This document shows, piece after piece, positions 1-7,502 of a stretch of 64,000 nucleotides of DNA; position 1 is the first letter of the stretch, and each line of letters begins with the position of its first letter. The notes beneath the pieces were generated by a model. It was not told the DNA's origin. It searched no databases and saw only the letters and a program-made list of their open reading frames with translations. Location of the stretch: contig JAIXRN010000066.1 in NCBI GenBank assembly GCA_027485165.1, positions 38,169-102,168 of the forward strand. The letters run 5' to 3'. The DNA comes from Rubrivivax sp. (GTDB lineage Bacteria; Pseudomonadota; Gammaproteobacteria; Burkholderiales; Burkholderiaceae_C). The translations under genes and the position numbers were made by a program.

Positions 1-1
1 G

Positions 2-2614
2 GCCTCGGCGCTGCGCGTGGCGCGCCACCTGGTGGTGGAACGCATCGCGACGCTGGACATCGAGCAGGGCGCAACGCTTGCGGCCGTCACCGGCGCCATG
101 ACGCACCTGGCCGAAGCCACGCTGGAACTGGCCCTGGCCGAAGCCCAGCGCGAAGCCGACGCGCGCCACGGCCCGCCGCTGGACGCCAGCGGCCGGCGCA
201 TCGACTTCTGGATCGTGGGCATGGGCAAGCTGGGTGCGCGCGAACTGAATGTCTCGTCCGACATCGACCTGATCTATGTTTACGAAAACGTCGACAACGG
301 CCACGGCCAGACCGCCGGCGCTCGCCCGGTGTCGGCGCATGAATACTTCAGCTTCGTCGCCAAGCGCCTGTATGCGCTGATCGGCGAGACCACCGACGAC
401 GGCATCGTCTTCCGCGTCGATCTGGCCCTGCGCCCGAACGGCAACAGCGGCCCACCGGTGGTGAGCCTGGGCATGCTGGAGGAATACTTCCAGGTGCAGG
501 GCCGCGAATGGGAACGCTTTGCCTGGCTGAAGAGCCGCGTGGTGGCGCCCCGCGCTGCAGTCGACAGCGGGCGCGCGCTGGCGCTGCGGTCGCTGGTAAC
601 GCCCTTCGTCTACCGCAAGTACCTGGACTACGGCGTCTTCGAGGGCCTGCGCCAGCTGCACCGCAAAGTGCGCGACGAAGCCCAGCGCCGTGCCGCCGGC
701 CGGCCAGAACGCGCCAACGACGTGAAGCTGTCGCGCGGGGGCATACGCGAGATCGAATTCATCGTGCAGCTGATGCTGGTGGTGCGTGGCGGGCAGTTCC
801 CCGAAGTGCGCACTCGCAGCACGCTGCGCGCCCTGCAACGGCTGGTGATCAGCGGGCTGATGAAGGCCGAGACAGCCGTCGAGCTGGCCGCCGGCTACAC
901 CTTCCTGCGCCAGGTGGAACACCGCATCCAGTACCTGGACGACCAGCAGACCCACCTGCTGCCCACGCAAGACGACGACCTGCGCTGGATCGCCCTGAGC
1001 CTGGGCCTGGCCTGCCCCGAACGCGGCGGCCGCGAAACCTGTGAACTGCTGGACCGCCTGGGCGAAGTGCGCGAACTCGTCGCCGCTGAATTTGACGCCC
1101 TGCTGCGCGAAGGCCAGACCGGCCCCGACGTCAGCGGCAACCCCCGCGCATGCCGCAGCTGCGGCCCGGGGCCGCTGCCCATCGACAGCGAAGCCCTGCT
1201 CGAACGCCTGCCGCCCGACCTGGCAGCGCGCGTGCGCCCCTGGGCCCTGCAGCCGCGCGTGCAGGCCCTGCGCGACGAAAGCCGGCTGCGCCTGGGCCGG
1301 CTGCTGCAGAAGACGGCCACTGCGCTGCGCGATGAACAGTGCACGCTGGTCGGCGCGCTGCGCTTCATCGACTGGCTGGACCCCCTGCTGCGGCGCGAAA
1401 GTTACCTGGCCCTGCTGCTGGAACGGCCCGAAGTGCACCGGCGTCTGCTGCGCCTGCTGTGCCTGGCGCGCTGGCCCATGCAGTACCTGATGCGCCACCC
1501 GGGCGTGATCGACGAACTGGCCGACGAACGCCTGCTGCACCAGCGTTTCGAGCGTGCCGCGCTGATGGCCGAACTGGAAAGCCGGCGCGAAGCCTGGGAA
1601 CGCGCCGGCCAGGCCGACGAGGAAAGGCTGCTGGACACGCTGCGCCGGGCCCACCATGCCGAGGTCTTCCGCACGCTGGTGCGCGACGTGGAAGGCACGC
1701 TCAGCGTCGAGGAAGTGGCCGACGACCTGTCAGCCCTGGCCGACACCCTGCTGGAAGTGGCCCTGCGCTGGTGCTGGGGCCTGCTGAAGCAGCGCCACCG
1801 CGACGTGCCGCAGATCGGCGTCGTCGCCTACGGCAAGCTGGGCGGCAAGGAACTGGGCTATGGCGGCGACCTGGACGTGGTCTTTGTCTTCGACGACGCC
1901 GCCGATGCCAGCCCGGCCGCGCAGCAACAGGCACAAGAGGTCTACGGCGCCTTCGTGCGCAAGCTCATTACCTGGCTGACGCTGCGCACCGCCGCGGGCG
2001 AGCTGTTCGACATCGACACCGCGCTGCGCCCGAACGGCAATTCCGGGCTGCTGGTGACGTCCATCGCCAGTTTCGAGAACTACCAGCGCGGCCGCGGCAG
2101 CAATACCGCCTGGACCTGGGAACACCAGGCGCTGACGCGGGCGCGGTATGCCGCCGGGGCGCCGGGCATCGCGGCCCGCTTCGAAGCCACGCGCCGCGCG
2201 GTGCTGACGGCCGCGCGCGACCCCGCTGCGCTGCGCGTGGAAGTGCGCACCATGCGCGAAAAGGTGCGCGCGGCGCGGCCGGTGCCGGCCGGGCGCTTCG
2301 ATGTGAAGCACAGCCCGGGCGGCATGATGGATGTGGAATTTGCCGTCCAGTACCTGGTGCTGGCCCACAGCGCGGCGCACCCGCCGCTGCAGGACAACGC
2401 CGGCAATATCGCCCTGCTGCAGCGCTGCGAATCAGCTGGGCTGCTGCCGCCTGGCCTGGGCACGGCCGCGGCCGACGCCTACCGCGCGCTGCGCCGCGCC
2501 CAGCACCAGGCACGGCTGGACGAACAGCCCACGCAATTCGACCTGGCCACGCACACGGCCCTGGCCGGCCCGCGTGACGCCGTACTGGCGCTGTGGCAGG
2601 CGGTCTTCCCCTGA
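2..2614 (+). CDS. glnE: Bifunctional glutamine synthetase adenylyltransferase/deadenylase, 5'-truncated by window edge
   Basis: This enzyme adenylylates and deadenylylates glutamine synthetase in response to the PII protein, so it sets nitrogen assimilation. The 870 visible residues hold both nucleotidyltransferase halves. The N-terminal deadenylylase half has the motif GMGKLGARELN followed by SSDIDLI. The C-terminal adenylyltransferase half has YGKLGGKELGYGG followed by DLDVVFVFDD. The paired aspartates of each half are the metal ligands. Family members are usually a little over 900 residues, so roughly the first 50-100 residues lie upstream of the window. The frame is open from base 2. The last 22 bases overlap the next gene, which suggests translational coupling. 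Identification is firm. Confidence 0.96.
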   Translation, partial: ASALRVARHLVVERIATLDIEQGATLAAVTGAMTHLAEATLELALAEAQREADARHGPPLDASGRRIDFWIVGMGKLGARELNVSSDIDLIYVYENVDNGHGQTAGARPVSAHEYFSFVAKRLYALIGETTDDGIVFRVDLALRPNGNSGPPVVSLGMLEEYFQVQGREWERFAWLKSRVVAPRAAVDSGRALALRSLVTPFVYRKYLDYGVFEGLRQLHRKVRDEAQRRAAGRPERANDVKLSRGGIREIEFIVQLMLVVRGGQFPEVRTRSTLRALQRLVISGLMKAETAVELAAGYTFLRQVEHRIQYLDDQQTHLLPTQDDDLRWIALSLGLACPERGGRETCELLDRLGEVRELVAAEFDALLREGQTGPDVSGNPRACRSCGPGPLPIDSEALLERLPPDLAARVRPWALQPRVQALRDESRLRLGRLLQKTATALRDEQCTLVGALRFIDWLDPLLRRESYLALLLERPEVHRRLLRLLCLARWPMQYLMRHPGVIDELADERLLHQRFERAALMAELESRREAWERAGQADEERLLDTLRRAHHAEVFRTLVRDVEGTLSVEEVADDLSALADTLLEVALRWCWGLLKQRHRDVPQIGVVAYGKLGGKELGYGGDLDVVFVFDDAADASPAAQQQAQEVYGAFVRKLITWLTLRTAAGELFDIDTALRPNGNSGLLVTSIASFENYQRGRGSNTAWTWEHQALTRARYAAGAPGIAARFEATRRAVLTAARDPAALRVEVRTMREKVRAARPVPAGRFDVKHSPGGMMDVEFAVQYLVLAHSAAHPPLQDNAGNIALLQRCESAGLLPPGLGTAAADAYRALRRAQHQARLDEQPTQFDLATHTALAGPRDAVLALWQAVFP

Positions 2615-3249
2615 CACAGACGCCTGGCCTGGCCTGGGTGACCCTGGCCGGCGCCTGGGCGCTGGCCAGCCTGCTGGTCTGGTTCGCCCCTGCCAACGTG
2701 CTGGACTGGCAGCCCGACCTGGCCGCTGCCGAACCCTGGCGCGCCTTCACCGCCGCCTGGGTGCACTGGAGCCCGCTGCACCTGGCGGCCAACCTGGCCG
2801 GCGCGAGCGTGGTGGCGGCGCTGGGCTGGGTGGCCCGCCTGCCCGCACGCGCCGCGCTGGCCTGGGCGCTGGCCTGGCCGCTGACGCAGTGCGGCCTGTG
2901 GCTGCGGCCTGAACTGGCGCATTACGGCGGGCTGTCCGGCGTGCTGCATGCTGGCGTGGCGGTGGCAGCGGTGTGGCTGCTGGTGCAGCCCGGGGCGACA
3001 GCGTCCGCGCTCGCCCACACGGCATCGACCCGCCGTGACCGCTGGGTGGGCGTCGCCATCGTGCTGGGCCTGGGCTGCAAGCTGCTGCTGGAATCGCCCT
3101 GGGGCCCGGTGCTGCGCACCAGCACGGAATTCGACATCGCCGTGGCGCCGCTGGCCCATGCCACGGGCGCGCTGGCGGGCCTGGTGTGTGCCCTTGCGTG
3201 TGCCGTGGCGCTGCAGCGGGATGCCGGCGCGGCCACAATGCCGCGGTGA
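2593..3249 (+). CDS. rrtA: Rhombosortase (rhomboid-family intramembrane serine protease)
   Basis: This small 218-residue polytopic membrane protein belongs to the rhomboid superfamily and matches the rhombosortase branch, which cleaves GlyGly-CTERM sorting tails. The motif HWSPLHLAANL sits near residue 58 and GGLSGVLHAG near residue 113. The serine of GLSG is the expected nucleophile, and a later His (PLAHATGALAG) is the likely partner. About six hydrophobic segments are visible. The start is a GTG at 2593 overlapping glnE; a later start is possible because the first 12 residues are unremarkable. No GlyGly-CTERM substrate gene was seen in the window. A divergent rhomboid protease is the alternative. 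Confidence 0.8.
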   Translation: MAGGLPLTQTPGLAWVTLAGAWALASLLVWFAPANVLDWQPDLAAAEPWRAFTAAWVHWSPLHLAANLAGASVVAALGWVARLPARAALAWALAWPLTQCGLWLRPELAHYGGLSGVLHAGVAVAAVWLLVQPGATASALAHTASTRRDRWVGVAIVLGLGCKLLLESPWGPVLRTSTEFDIAVAPLAHATGALAGLVCALACAVALQRDAGAATMPR

Positions 3250-4187
3250 GTTCGCCCCCAAAGACGGCCGCCGACGGCCGCCAGCTGCAGCTGGACGCCC
3301 GCGCCGTGGCCTTGCTGCTGGGCTGCTGCGCCATCTGGGGCTTGGGCCAGGTGGCCACCAAGCTGACGCTGCTGGAAATCCCGCCGCTGCTGCAGGCCAG
3401 TGCCCGTTCACTGGGTGCCGCCCTCCTGCTGCTGGCCTGGTGCCGCTGGCGCGGGCCGGACTTCTGGCGCAGCCTGCTGCAGCGCGACGGCAGCGCCGCC
3501 GGCGGCTGGCTGGCCGGCCTGCTGTTCGCGGCCGAGTTCGCCTGCATCTTCATCGGGCTGCAGTACACCAGCGCTTCGCGCATGGTGGTGTTCATCTACC
3601 TGGCGCCCTTCGTCGTGGCGCTGGGCATGCCCTTCATCGCGCGCAGCGAACAGCTGTCGCGCTGGCAGCTGCTGGGGCTGGTGGCGGCGTTCGCGGGTGT
3701 GGTGGTGGCGTTCTACGAAGGCTTCATGCAGCCCACGGCCGGGCCGCGGCAGTGGCTGGGCGACGCGCTGGGCATCGCCGCCGCGCTGCTGTGGGGGCTG
3801 ACGACCCTGGTGCTGCGCGGCAGCCGGCTGGGGCAGGTGGTGCCTGAGAAAGCCTTGCTGTTCCAGCTGGGGGTGTCGGCGCTGGCGCTGGGCGCGGCGT
3901 CCCTCGCGGCCGGCGAAGCCTGGCCGCAGGTACTGACCGCGGCCTCGCTGTGGCCGATGGCCTTCCAGGTGGTGGTCGTCAGCTTTGCCAGCTATCTGGT
4001 GTGGTTCTGGCTGGTGCGCCACTACCCGGCCACCAAGCTGGCGGCCTTCACGCTGCTGACGCCGGTGTTCGGCCTGCTGGCCGGCGTGGGCCTGCTGGGC
4101 GAAGTGCTGAGCGCGCAGCTGCTGCTGGCCCTGGTGACGGTGTGTGCCGGCATCGCGCTGGTGAACCTGGGCGGGCGCCGCGCCTAG
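3246..4187 (+). CDS. EamA/DMT-family transporter
   Basis: This is a 313-residue inner-membrane protein of the drug/metabolite transporter superfamily, with two EamA repeats of about five helices each (roughly residues 15-150 and 165-305). The first helix contains the typical LLLGCCAIWGLGQVATK. The second repeat opens with LGIAAALLWGLTTLVLRG. The substrate cannot be inferred; family members export amino acids, purines or other metabolites. The GTG start at 3246 overlaps the rhombosortase stop as GTGA, so the two genes are probably translated together. An upstream in-frame start would add 20 residues overlapping rhombosortase and looks less likely. Confidence 0.88.
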   Translation: MSSPPKTAADGRQLQLDARAVALLLGCCAIWGLGQVATKLTLLEIPPLLQASARSLGAALLLLAWCRWRGPDFWRSLLQRDGSAAGGWLAGLLFAAEFACIFIGLQYTSASRMVVFIYLAPFVVALGMPFIARSEQLSRWQLLGLVAAFAGVVVAFYEGFMQPTAGPRQWLGDALGIAAALLWGLTTLVLRGSRLGQVVPEKALLFQLGVSALALGAASLAAGEAWPQVLTAASLWPMAFQVVVVSFASYLVWFWLVRHYPATKLAAFTLLTPVFGLLAGVGLLGEVLSAQLLLALVTVCAGIALVNLGGRRA

Positions 4188-4249
4188 AGTCGTTCAGCAG
4201 CTTTCTTCCGTTCTTCTCCCCAATCTTCTTTTTTCTGGAGTCACTCGCC

Positions 4250-4894
4250 ATGATCACCCTCTACGGCCGCCCGCTGTCCAACTACTACAACAAGGTCAAG
4301 ATGGTGCTGCTGGAAAAAGGCATCCCCTTTTCTGAGGCCTTCGTCGGCACCGGTTCGACCGACGATGCCGTGCTGGCGGCCACGCCGCTGGGCAAGATCC
4401 CGTTCATCCGCGTCGGCGACACGCCGCTGTGCGAAAGCCAGGTCATCGTCGACTACCTGGAAGCCGCCTACCCCCAGCCGCCGCTGCTGCCGGCCGACCC
4501 GCTGGCGGCGGCCAAGGTGCGCGAGATCGCCACCTTCGTCGACCTGCACATCGAACTGGTGGCGCGCGACCTGTACCCGCAGGCCTTCTTCGGCGGCCAG
4601 GTGTCGGAAGGCACGCAGGCGCGGGTGCGCAAGCAGCTGGACAAGAACATCGCCGGCTTCAAGCGTCTGGCGAAGTTCGCGCCCTTTGTGGCCGGCGACA
4701 GCTTCACCCAGGCCGACGCTGCCGCCTGGGTGAGCCTGCCCCTGGTGGGCATGGCCACCAAGGCGGTGTACGGCGAAGACCTGTTGCTGGCCGCCGGCGT
4801 GGACTGGCGCGCCTACAACAAGCTGATCAGCGCGCGCGGCAGCGCGGTGCGCATCAGCGCCGACCGCAAGGCCGACATGCAGCCGGCGAAGTAG
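4250..4894 (+). CDS. Glutathione S-transferase family protein
   Basis: This 214-residue cytosolic protein has an N-terminal thioredoxin fold. It starts MITLYGRPLSNYYNKVKMVL and contains TPLGKIPFI with the cis-proline and CESQVIVDYLEAAYP, the glutathione gamma-glutamyl-binding ES pair. A helical C-terminal domain follows (about residues 85-205). The reaction would be conjugation or reduction with glutathione; the electrophile is unknown. GGAG lies 9 bases before the ATG. The 62-base gap upstream carries a pyrimidine/T-rich stretch but no clear stem, so transcription may continue from the EamA gene. It converges on the ferritin-like gene. Confidence 0.9.
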   Translation: MITLYGRPLSNYYNKVKMVLLEKGIPFSEAFVGTGSTDDAVLAATPLGKIPFIRVGDTPLCESQVIVDYLEAAYPQPPLLPADPLAAAKVREIATFVDLHIELVARDLYPQAFFGGQVSEGTQARVRKQLDKNIAGFKRLAKFAPFVAGDSFTQADAAAWVSLPLVGMATKAVYGEDLLLAAGVDWRAYNKLISARGSAVRISADRKADMQPAK

Positions 4895-4923
4895 AGCCTG
4901 AGCACAAGCCTGGCCAGGGACCC

Positions 4924-4938
4924 GTCCCGGCTCGGGAC
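4924..4938. terminator. Short hairpin between convergent genes
   Basis: The arms GTCCCG and CGGGAC flank a 3-base loop in the 54-base gap between the GST and ferritin-like genes. There is no T-tract. It may act as a bidirectional stop or RNA 3'-end stabiliser. Confidence 0.3.
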
Positions 4939-4948
4939 CGGGCAGCCT

Positions 4949-5830
4949 TCAGCCCGCCGACACCGGCCCGGTGGCCACGCCGGCGGCCGGGTTGGCCGCC
5001 GCCAGGCGCGCTGCCATTTCCTTGCGGAAGCGGTTCAGTTCCTGCACGCTGGTGAAGCTGCGTTCCATCAGCAAGCTCATGTTGTGCAGGATGCGTTCGA
5101 CGACCTTGTTTTCCCACACGGTGTCGAACTGGATCTGCTTGTCCAGCCACTGTTCCAGCCATTCCGGGTTCGGCAGGCGGCTCTGGATGGTGTCGCGCGG
5201 GAACAGGCTCACGTTCACGTGCAAATTGGTCGGGTGCAGGGCCTGGGCCGTGCGCCGCGCGCTGGCCATCAGCACGCCCACCTTGGCGAAGGCTGCGCGG
5301 GCTTCGTCGCCGAACTTGGTCATCGCGCGCTTCATGTAGCGCAGGTAAGCGCCACCGTGGCGGGCTTCATCGCGTGCCAGGGTTTCGTAGATGGCCTTGA
5401 TGACGGGTTCGGTGTGCCATTCGGCAGCCCGCCGGTACCAGTGGTTCAGGCGGATTTCGCCGCAGAAATGCAGCATCAGCGTTTCCAGCGCCGGCGCGGG
5501 GTCGAATTCGAAGCGCACCGCGTGCAGTTCTTCTTCGGAAGGCACCAGGTCAGGCCGGAAGCGGCGCAGGTATTCCATCAGCACCAGGCTGTGCTTCTGC
5601 TCTTCGAAGAACCAGACGCTCATGAAGGCGCTGAAGTCGCTGTCGCCGCGGTTGTCGCGCAGGAACATCTCGGTGGCCGGCAGCGCCGCCCATTCCGTGA
5701 TGGCGTTCATCTTGATGGTCTGGGCCTGCTCTTCGGTCAGCAGCTCGGGCTGGAAGCGGGCCCAGGGGATGTCGGTGTCCATGCTCCAGCGCACGGCTTC
5801 CAACTGTTTGAAGAGTTCGGGGTACAGCAT
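4949..5830 (-). CDS. Ferritin-like di-iron protein (acyl-ACP desaturase/AurF-like fold)
   Basis: This 293-residue soluble protein has no signal peptide. Two ExxH motifs are visible, EEQKH near residue 80 and DEARH near residue 160. Acidic residues in ITEWAALPATEMF and EIRLNHWYRRAAEWH could complete a carboxylate-bridged di-iron centre, as in acyl-ACP desaturases and related N-oxygenases. I cannot assign the substrate. The ATG at 5830 (MLYPELFKQLEAVRW) is preferred; a TTG 18 bases upstream is the alternative. It lies 63 bases downstream of the B12-photoreceptor gene on the same strand and is probably cotranscribed, which suggests a role in light-triggered lipid modification (inference only). 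Confidence 0.72.
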   Translation of the reverse strand: MLYPELFKQLEAVRWSMDTDIPWARFQPELLTEEQAQTIKMNAITEWAALPATEMFLRDNRGDSDFSAFMSVWFFEEQKHSLVLMEYLRRFRPDLVPSEEELHAVRFEFDPAPALETLMLHFCGEIRLNHWYRRAAEWHTEPVIKAIYETLARDEARHGGAYLRYMKRAMTKFGDEARAAFAKVGVLMASARRTAQALHPTNLHVNVSLFPRDTIQSRLPNPEWLEQWLDKQIQFDTVWENKVVERILHNMSLLMERSFTSVQELNRFRKEMAARLAAANPAAGVATGPVSAG

Positions 5831-5893
5831 GGTGTTCGGCCTGACCAAGGTGCTGAGATTCTAGGCAGCACAGTCGCTTTGCCGTCCCCGTGC

Positions 5894-6844
5894 TTACGCA
5901 AAGCCCCCGGCGGAGGATGCCCGCCGCCAGCGGTGCACGCCGGTGGGTACGTCGCCCAGGCTGGAAAGCGGGTCGACACCGTCGACGCGGCGGCGAAACA
6001 GCACCGGCGCGCTGCCGCCGGCCCAGATGTGCACGCGCTCGGGCAGCTTCTGGCGCAGTTCGGCCAGGCCGTCGACGACCTGGTTCGGGTTCATGCAGCC
6101 GGTGAAGCTGAGCGCCAGGATGTCGCTGCGGTGCACCTGGGCCGCCAGCACCGTGTCCCACAGCGGGGTCTGTACCCCCAGCGACATGCAGGCGCAGCCT
6201 TCCAGCGCGAACATCGCCTCGGCCATCAGCAGGCCCAGGCCATGCGGTTCACCGGGGAAAGTGGTCAGCAGCACGCGAGGGCTGCTCTGCGGGGCCGCTT
6301 CGGGGATGCTGGCAATCGCCTGGCGCAGCACCACCTGCACGACCTCGGTGTACATGTGTTCTTCGAAGATCTCCATCTGCCCGCGCAGCCAGGCGTCGCC
6401 CACCGCGCCGTTCAGCGGCCCCACGACCTGGGTCACGAAGCCGGCCACGCCGCTGCGCGACAGCGCGCGCGTCAGGGCCGTGCGCAGCGCCGGGGCGTCG
6501 TGGCTGCGGATCAAGGTGATGTAGGCCTGCAGGTCGGCCTGCCCAGGCAGGGCGTCGGCGGCGGACGCAGCAGCAGCCTGGGTGCCATTCAGGCTCAGCA
6601 GTTCGGCATAGGGCAGCGGCACGATGCGGCCCGGGCGGTGGCCAGCGTCCAGCAAGCGCTTGATCAGGCGGAGCTTTTCCACCTGGTCCATGGTGTAGGC
6701 GCGCTCGTCCAGGCTGTCGCGGCTGGGCGCAGGAAAGCCGTAGCGGCGTTCCCAGACGCGCAAGGTGTCCTTGCTCAGCCCGGTATCGCGCTCGACGGCA
6801 GAGATCGACAGGGTCAGCGGCACAAGCCGGGTGCGATCGTTCAT
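5894..6844 (-). CDS. litR: MerR-family transcriptional regulator with B12-binding photosensory domain (LitR/CarH type)
   Basis: This 316-residue regulator has an N-terminal MerR winged helix (residues 12-75, with SAVERDTGLSKDTLRVWERR). A four-helix B12 cap domain (about 100-185) and a Rossmann-like cobalamin-binding domain (about 188-300) follow. The cap has W152-x9-E162-H163, the Wx9EH signature of CarH/LitR photoreceptors. The cobalamin domain has E199-x-H201-x-x-G204, where the His is the lower axial ligand. Family knowledge: adenosylcobalamin holds the repressor tetrameric in the dark and light breaks it. The ATG at 6844 is chosen because the HTH begins about 12 residues later; an extension to 7093 would be low-complexity. 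It is divergent from the lipid operon it probably represses. Confidence 0.9.
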   Translation of the reverse strand: MNDRTRLVPLTLSISAVERDTGLSKDTLRVWERRYGFPAPSRDSLDERAYTMDQVEKLRLIKRLLDAGHRPGRIVPLPYAELLSLNGTQAAAASAADALPGQADLQAYITLIRSHDAPALRTALTRALSRSGVAGFVTQVVGPLNGAVGDAWLRGQMEIFEEHMYTEVVQVVLRQAIASIPEAAPQSSPRVLLTTFPGEPHGLGLLMAEAMFALEGCACMSLGVQTPLWDTVLAAQVHRSDILALSFTGCMNPNQVVDGLAELRQKLPERVHIWAGGSAPVLFRRRVDGVDPLSSLGDVPTGVHRWRRASSAGGFA

Positions 6845-6992
6845 GGTCTGTCCGGGAACCCCGGGGCGGGGCGGCCTGCGGTACGGGCCCGGCGCCGGCC
6901 GCTGGGCCGGGCTGGCCCGTCGCCACAGGGGCGGGGCGTTTGGAGCGCGCCGTCCAGGACAAACCTGGGCTGCGCAGCGGTACTGCAACTTG

Positions 6993-7025
6993 ATAATACG
7001 TCCGGCATTGTCCATTGAACAGGAC
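6993..7025 (-). promoter_or_regulatory. Candidate litR promoter overlapped by a palindrome
   Basis: On the minus strand a -10-like TATTAT (6998-6993) lies 17 bases from a weak -35-like TGTTCA (7021-7016). The perfect inverted repeat GTCC-N8-GGAC at 7010-7025 covers the -35 position. This is where a MerR autorepressor would be expected to sit. The promoter call rests on the hexamers alone. Confidence 0.4.
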
Positions 7026-7104
7026 AGAAGCGCTGCGGCCAAGCCGAGAACAGACCCCGAAACCCGCCCGGAAGCTGACCCGAGGTCGGCCACTGGCAGG
7101 GCAA

Positions 7105-7139
7105 TTACCGCATAGTCGCAAAGTGACTGTATAGTTCAC
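7105..7139 (+). promoter_or_regulatory. Candidate operon promoter with 19-base spacer and palindrome
   Basis: TTACCG (7105-7110) and TATAGT (7130-7135) are separated by 19 bases, the long spacer usual at MerR-controlled promoters. The -10 lies inside the palindrome GTGA-N9-TCAC at 7123-7139. If used, transcription would start near 7142 and leave a leader of about 360 bases before the GTG at 7503. Confidence 0.4.
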
Positions 7140-7360
7140 ATCACAATGCCGGCGGTCTGGTTGCCCGCGCCCAAGACCGGGCCTGGCAACCAACCCGCGG
7201 AACCCTGCGTACACCTGACACATGACGACCCCGCATCGCCCGAGCTTGCAGCGCTCCCGCCGCGCCCCAGCCCCCAGCCGCCGGCCCCAGGCGGGCTGCG
7301 GCGGGGAACTTTCTGCGCCCAGGCGGTCACCAAGTTCGGGTCTCGCTGCACAGGTCGTGA

Positions 7361-7399
7361 GACAGGTTTTTCTGTCGCGCAGACGGGCAGCCCGTCTGC
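7361..7399 (+). promoter_or_regulatory. Two adjacent hairpins in the operon leader
   Basis: Hairpin 1 (7361-7376) has arms GACAG and CTGTC around GTTTTT. Hairpin 2 (7379-7399) has 9-base perfect arms GCAGACGGG and CCCGTCTGC around CAG. Two bases separate them and no T-tract follows, so neither is a classical terminator. They lie 104-142 bases before the GTG start and may control leader stability or translation. Confidence 0.45.
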
Positions 7400-7502
7400 C
7401 TGGAATCCCCGGGCGCTACTCCTCCTCCTCCCTCCCTCCCTCCTTGGCCCGGGGGCGCTGCGCGACAGCCTTTGCTTCGGTGCCTGGCGCCGCAGGTCTG
7501 TC

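Larger units (their letters stand above)
6845..7502. promoter_or_regulatory. Divergent control region between litR and the lipid operon
   Basis: These 658 bases have no convincing gene. They contain, left to right, a litR-proximal GC-rich stretch, a minus-strand promoter candidate, two palindromes, a plus-strand promoter candidate and about 360 bases of structured leader with two adjacent hairpins and a CT-rich tract (7420-7443). Open frames crossing the leader (ATG at 7146 or 7222) encode Pro/Arg-rich low-complexity sequence and are not believed. Confidence 0.6.

Noticed and set aside
7089..7096. GCCACTGG resembling the cobalamin riboswitch B12 box, near a B12-dependent regulator
   Set aside because: The rest of the cobalamin riboswitch core is missing upstream; an 8-base match in GC-rich DNA is expected by chance.
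7379..7399. Strong hairpin as an intrinsic terminator in the operon leader
   Set aside because: No T-tract follows; the next bases are CTGGAATCCCC. It is kept only as leader structure.
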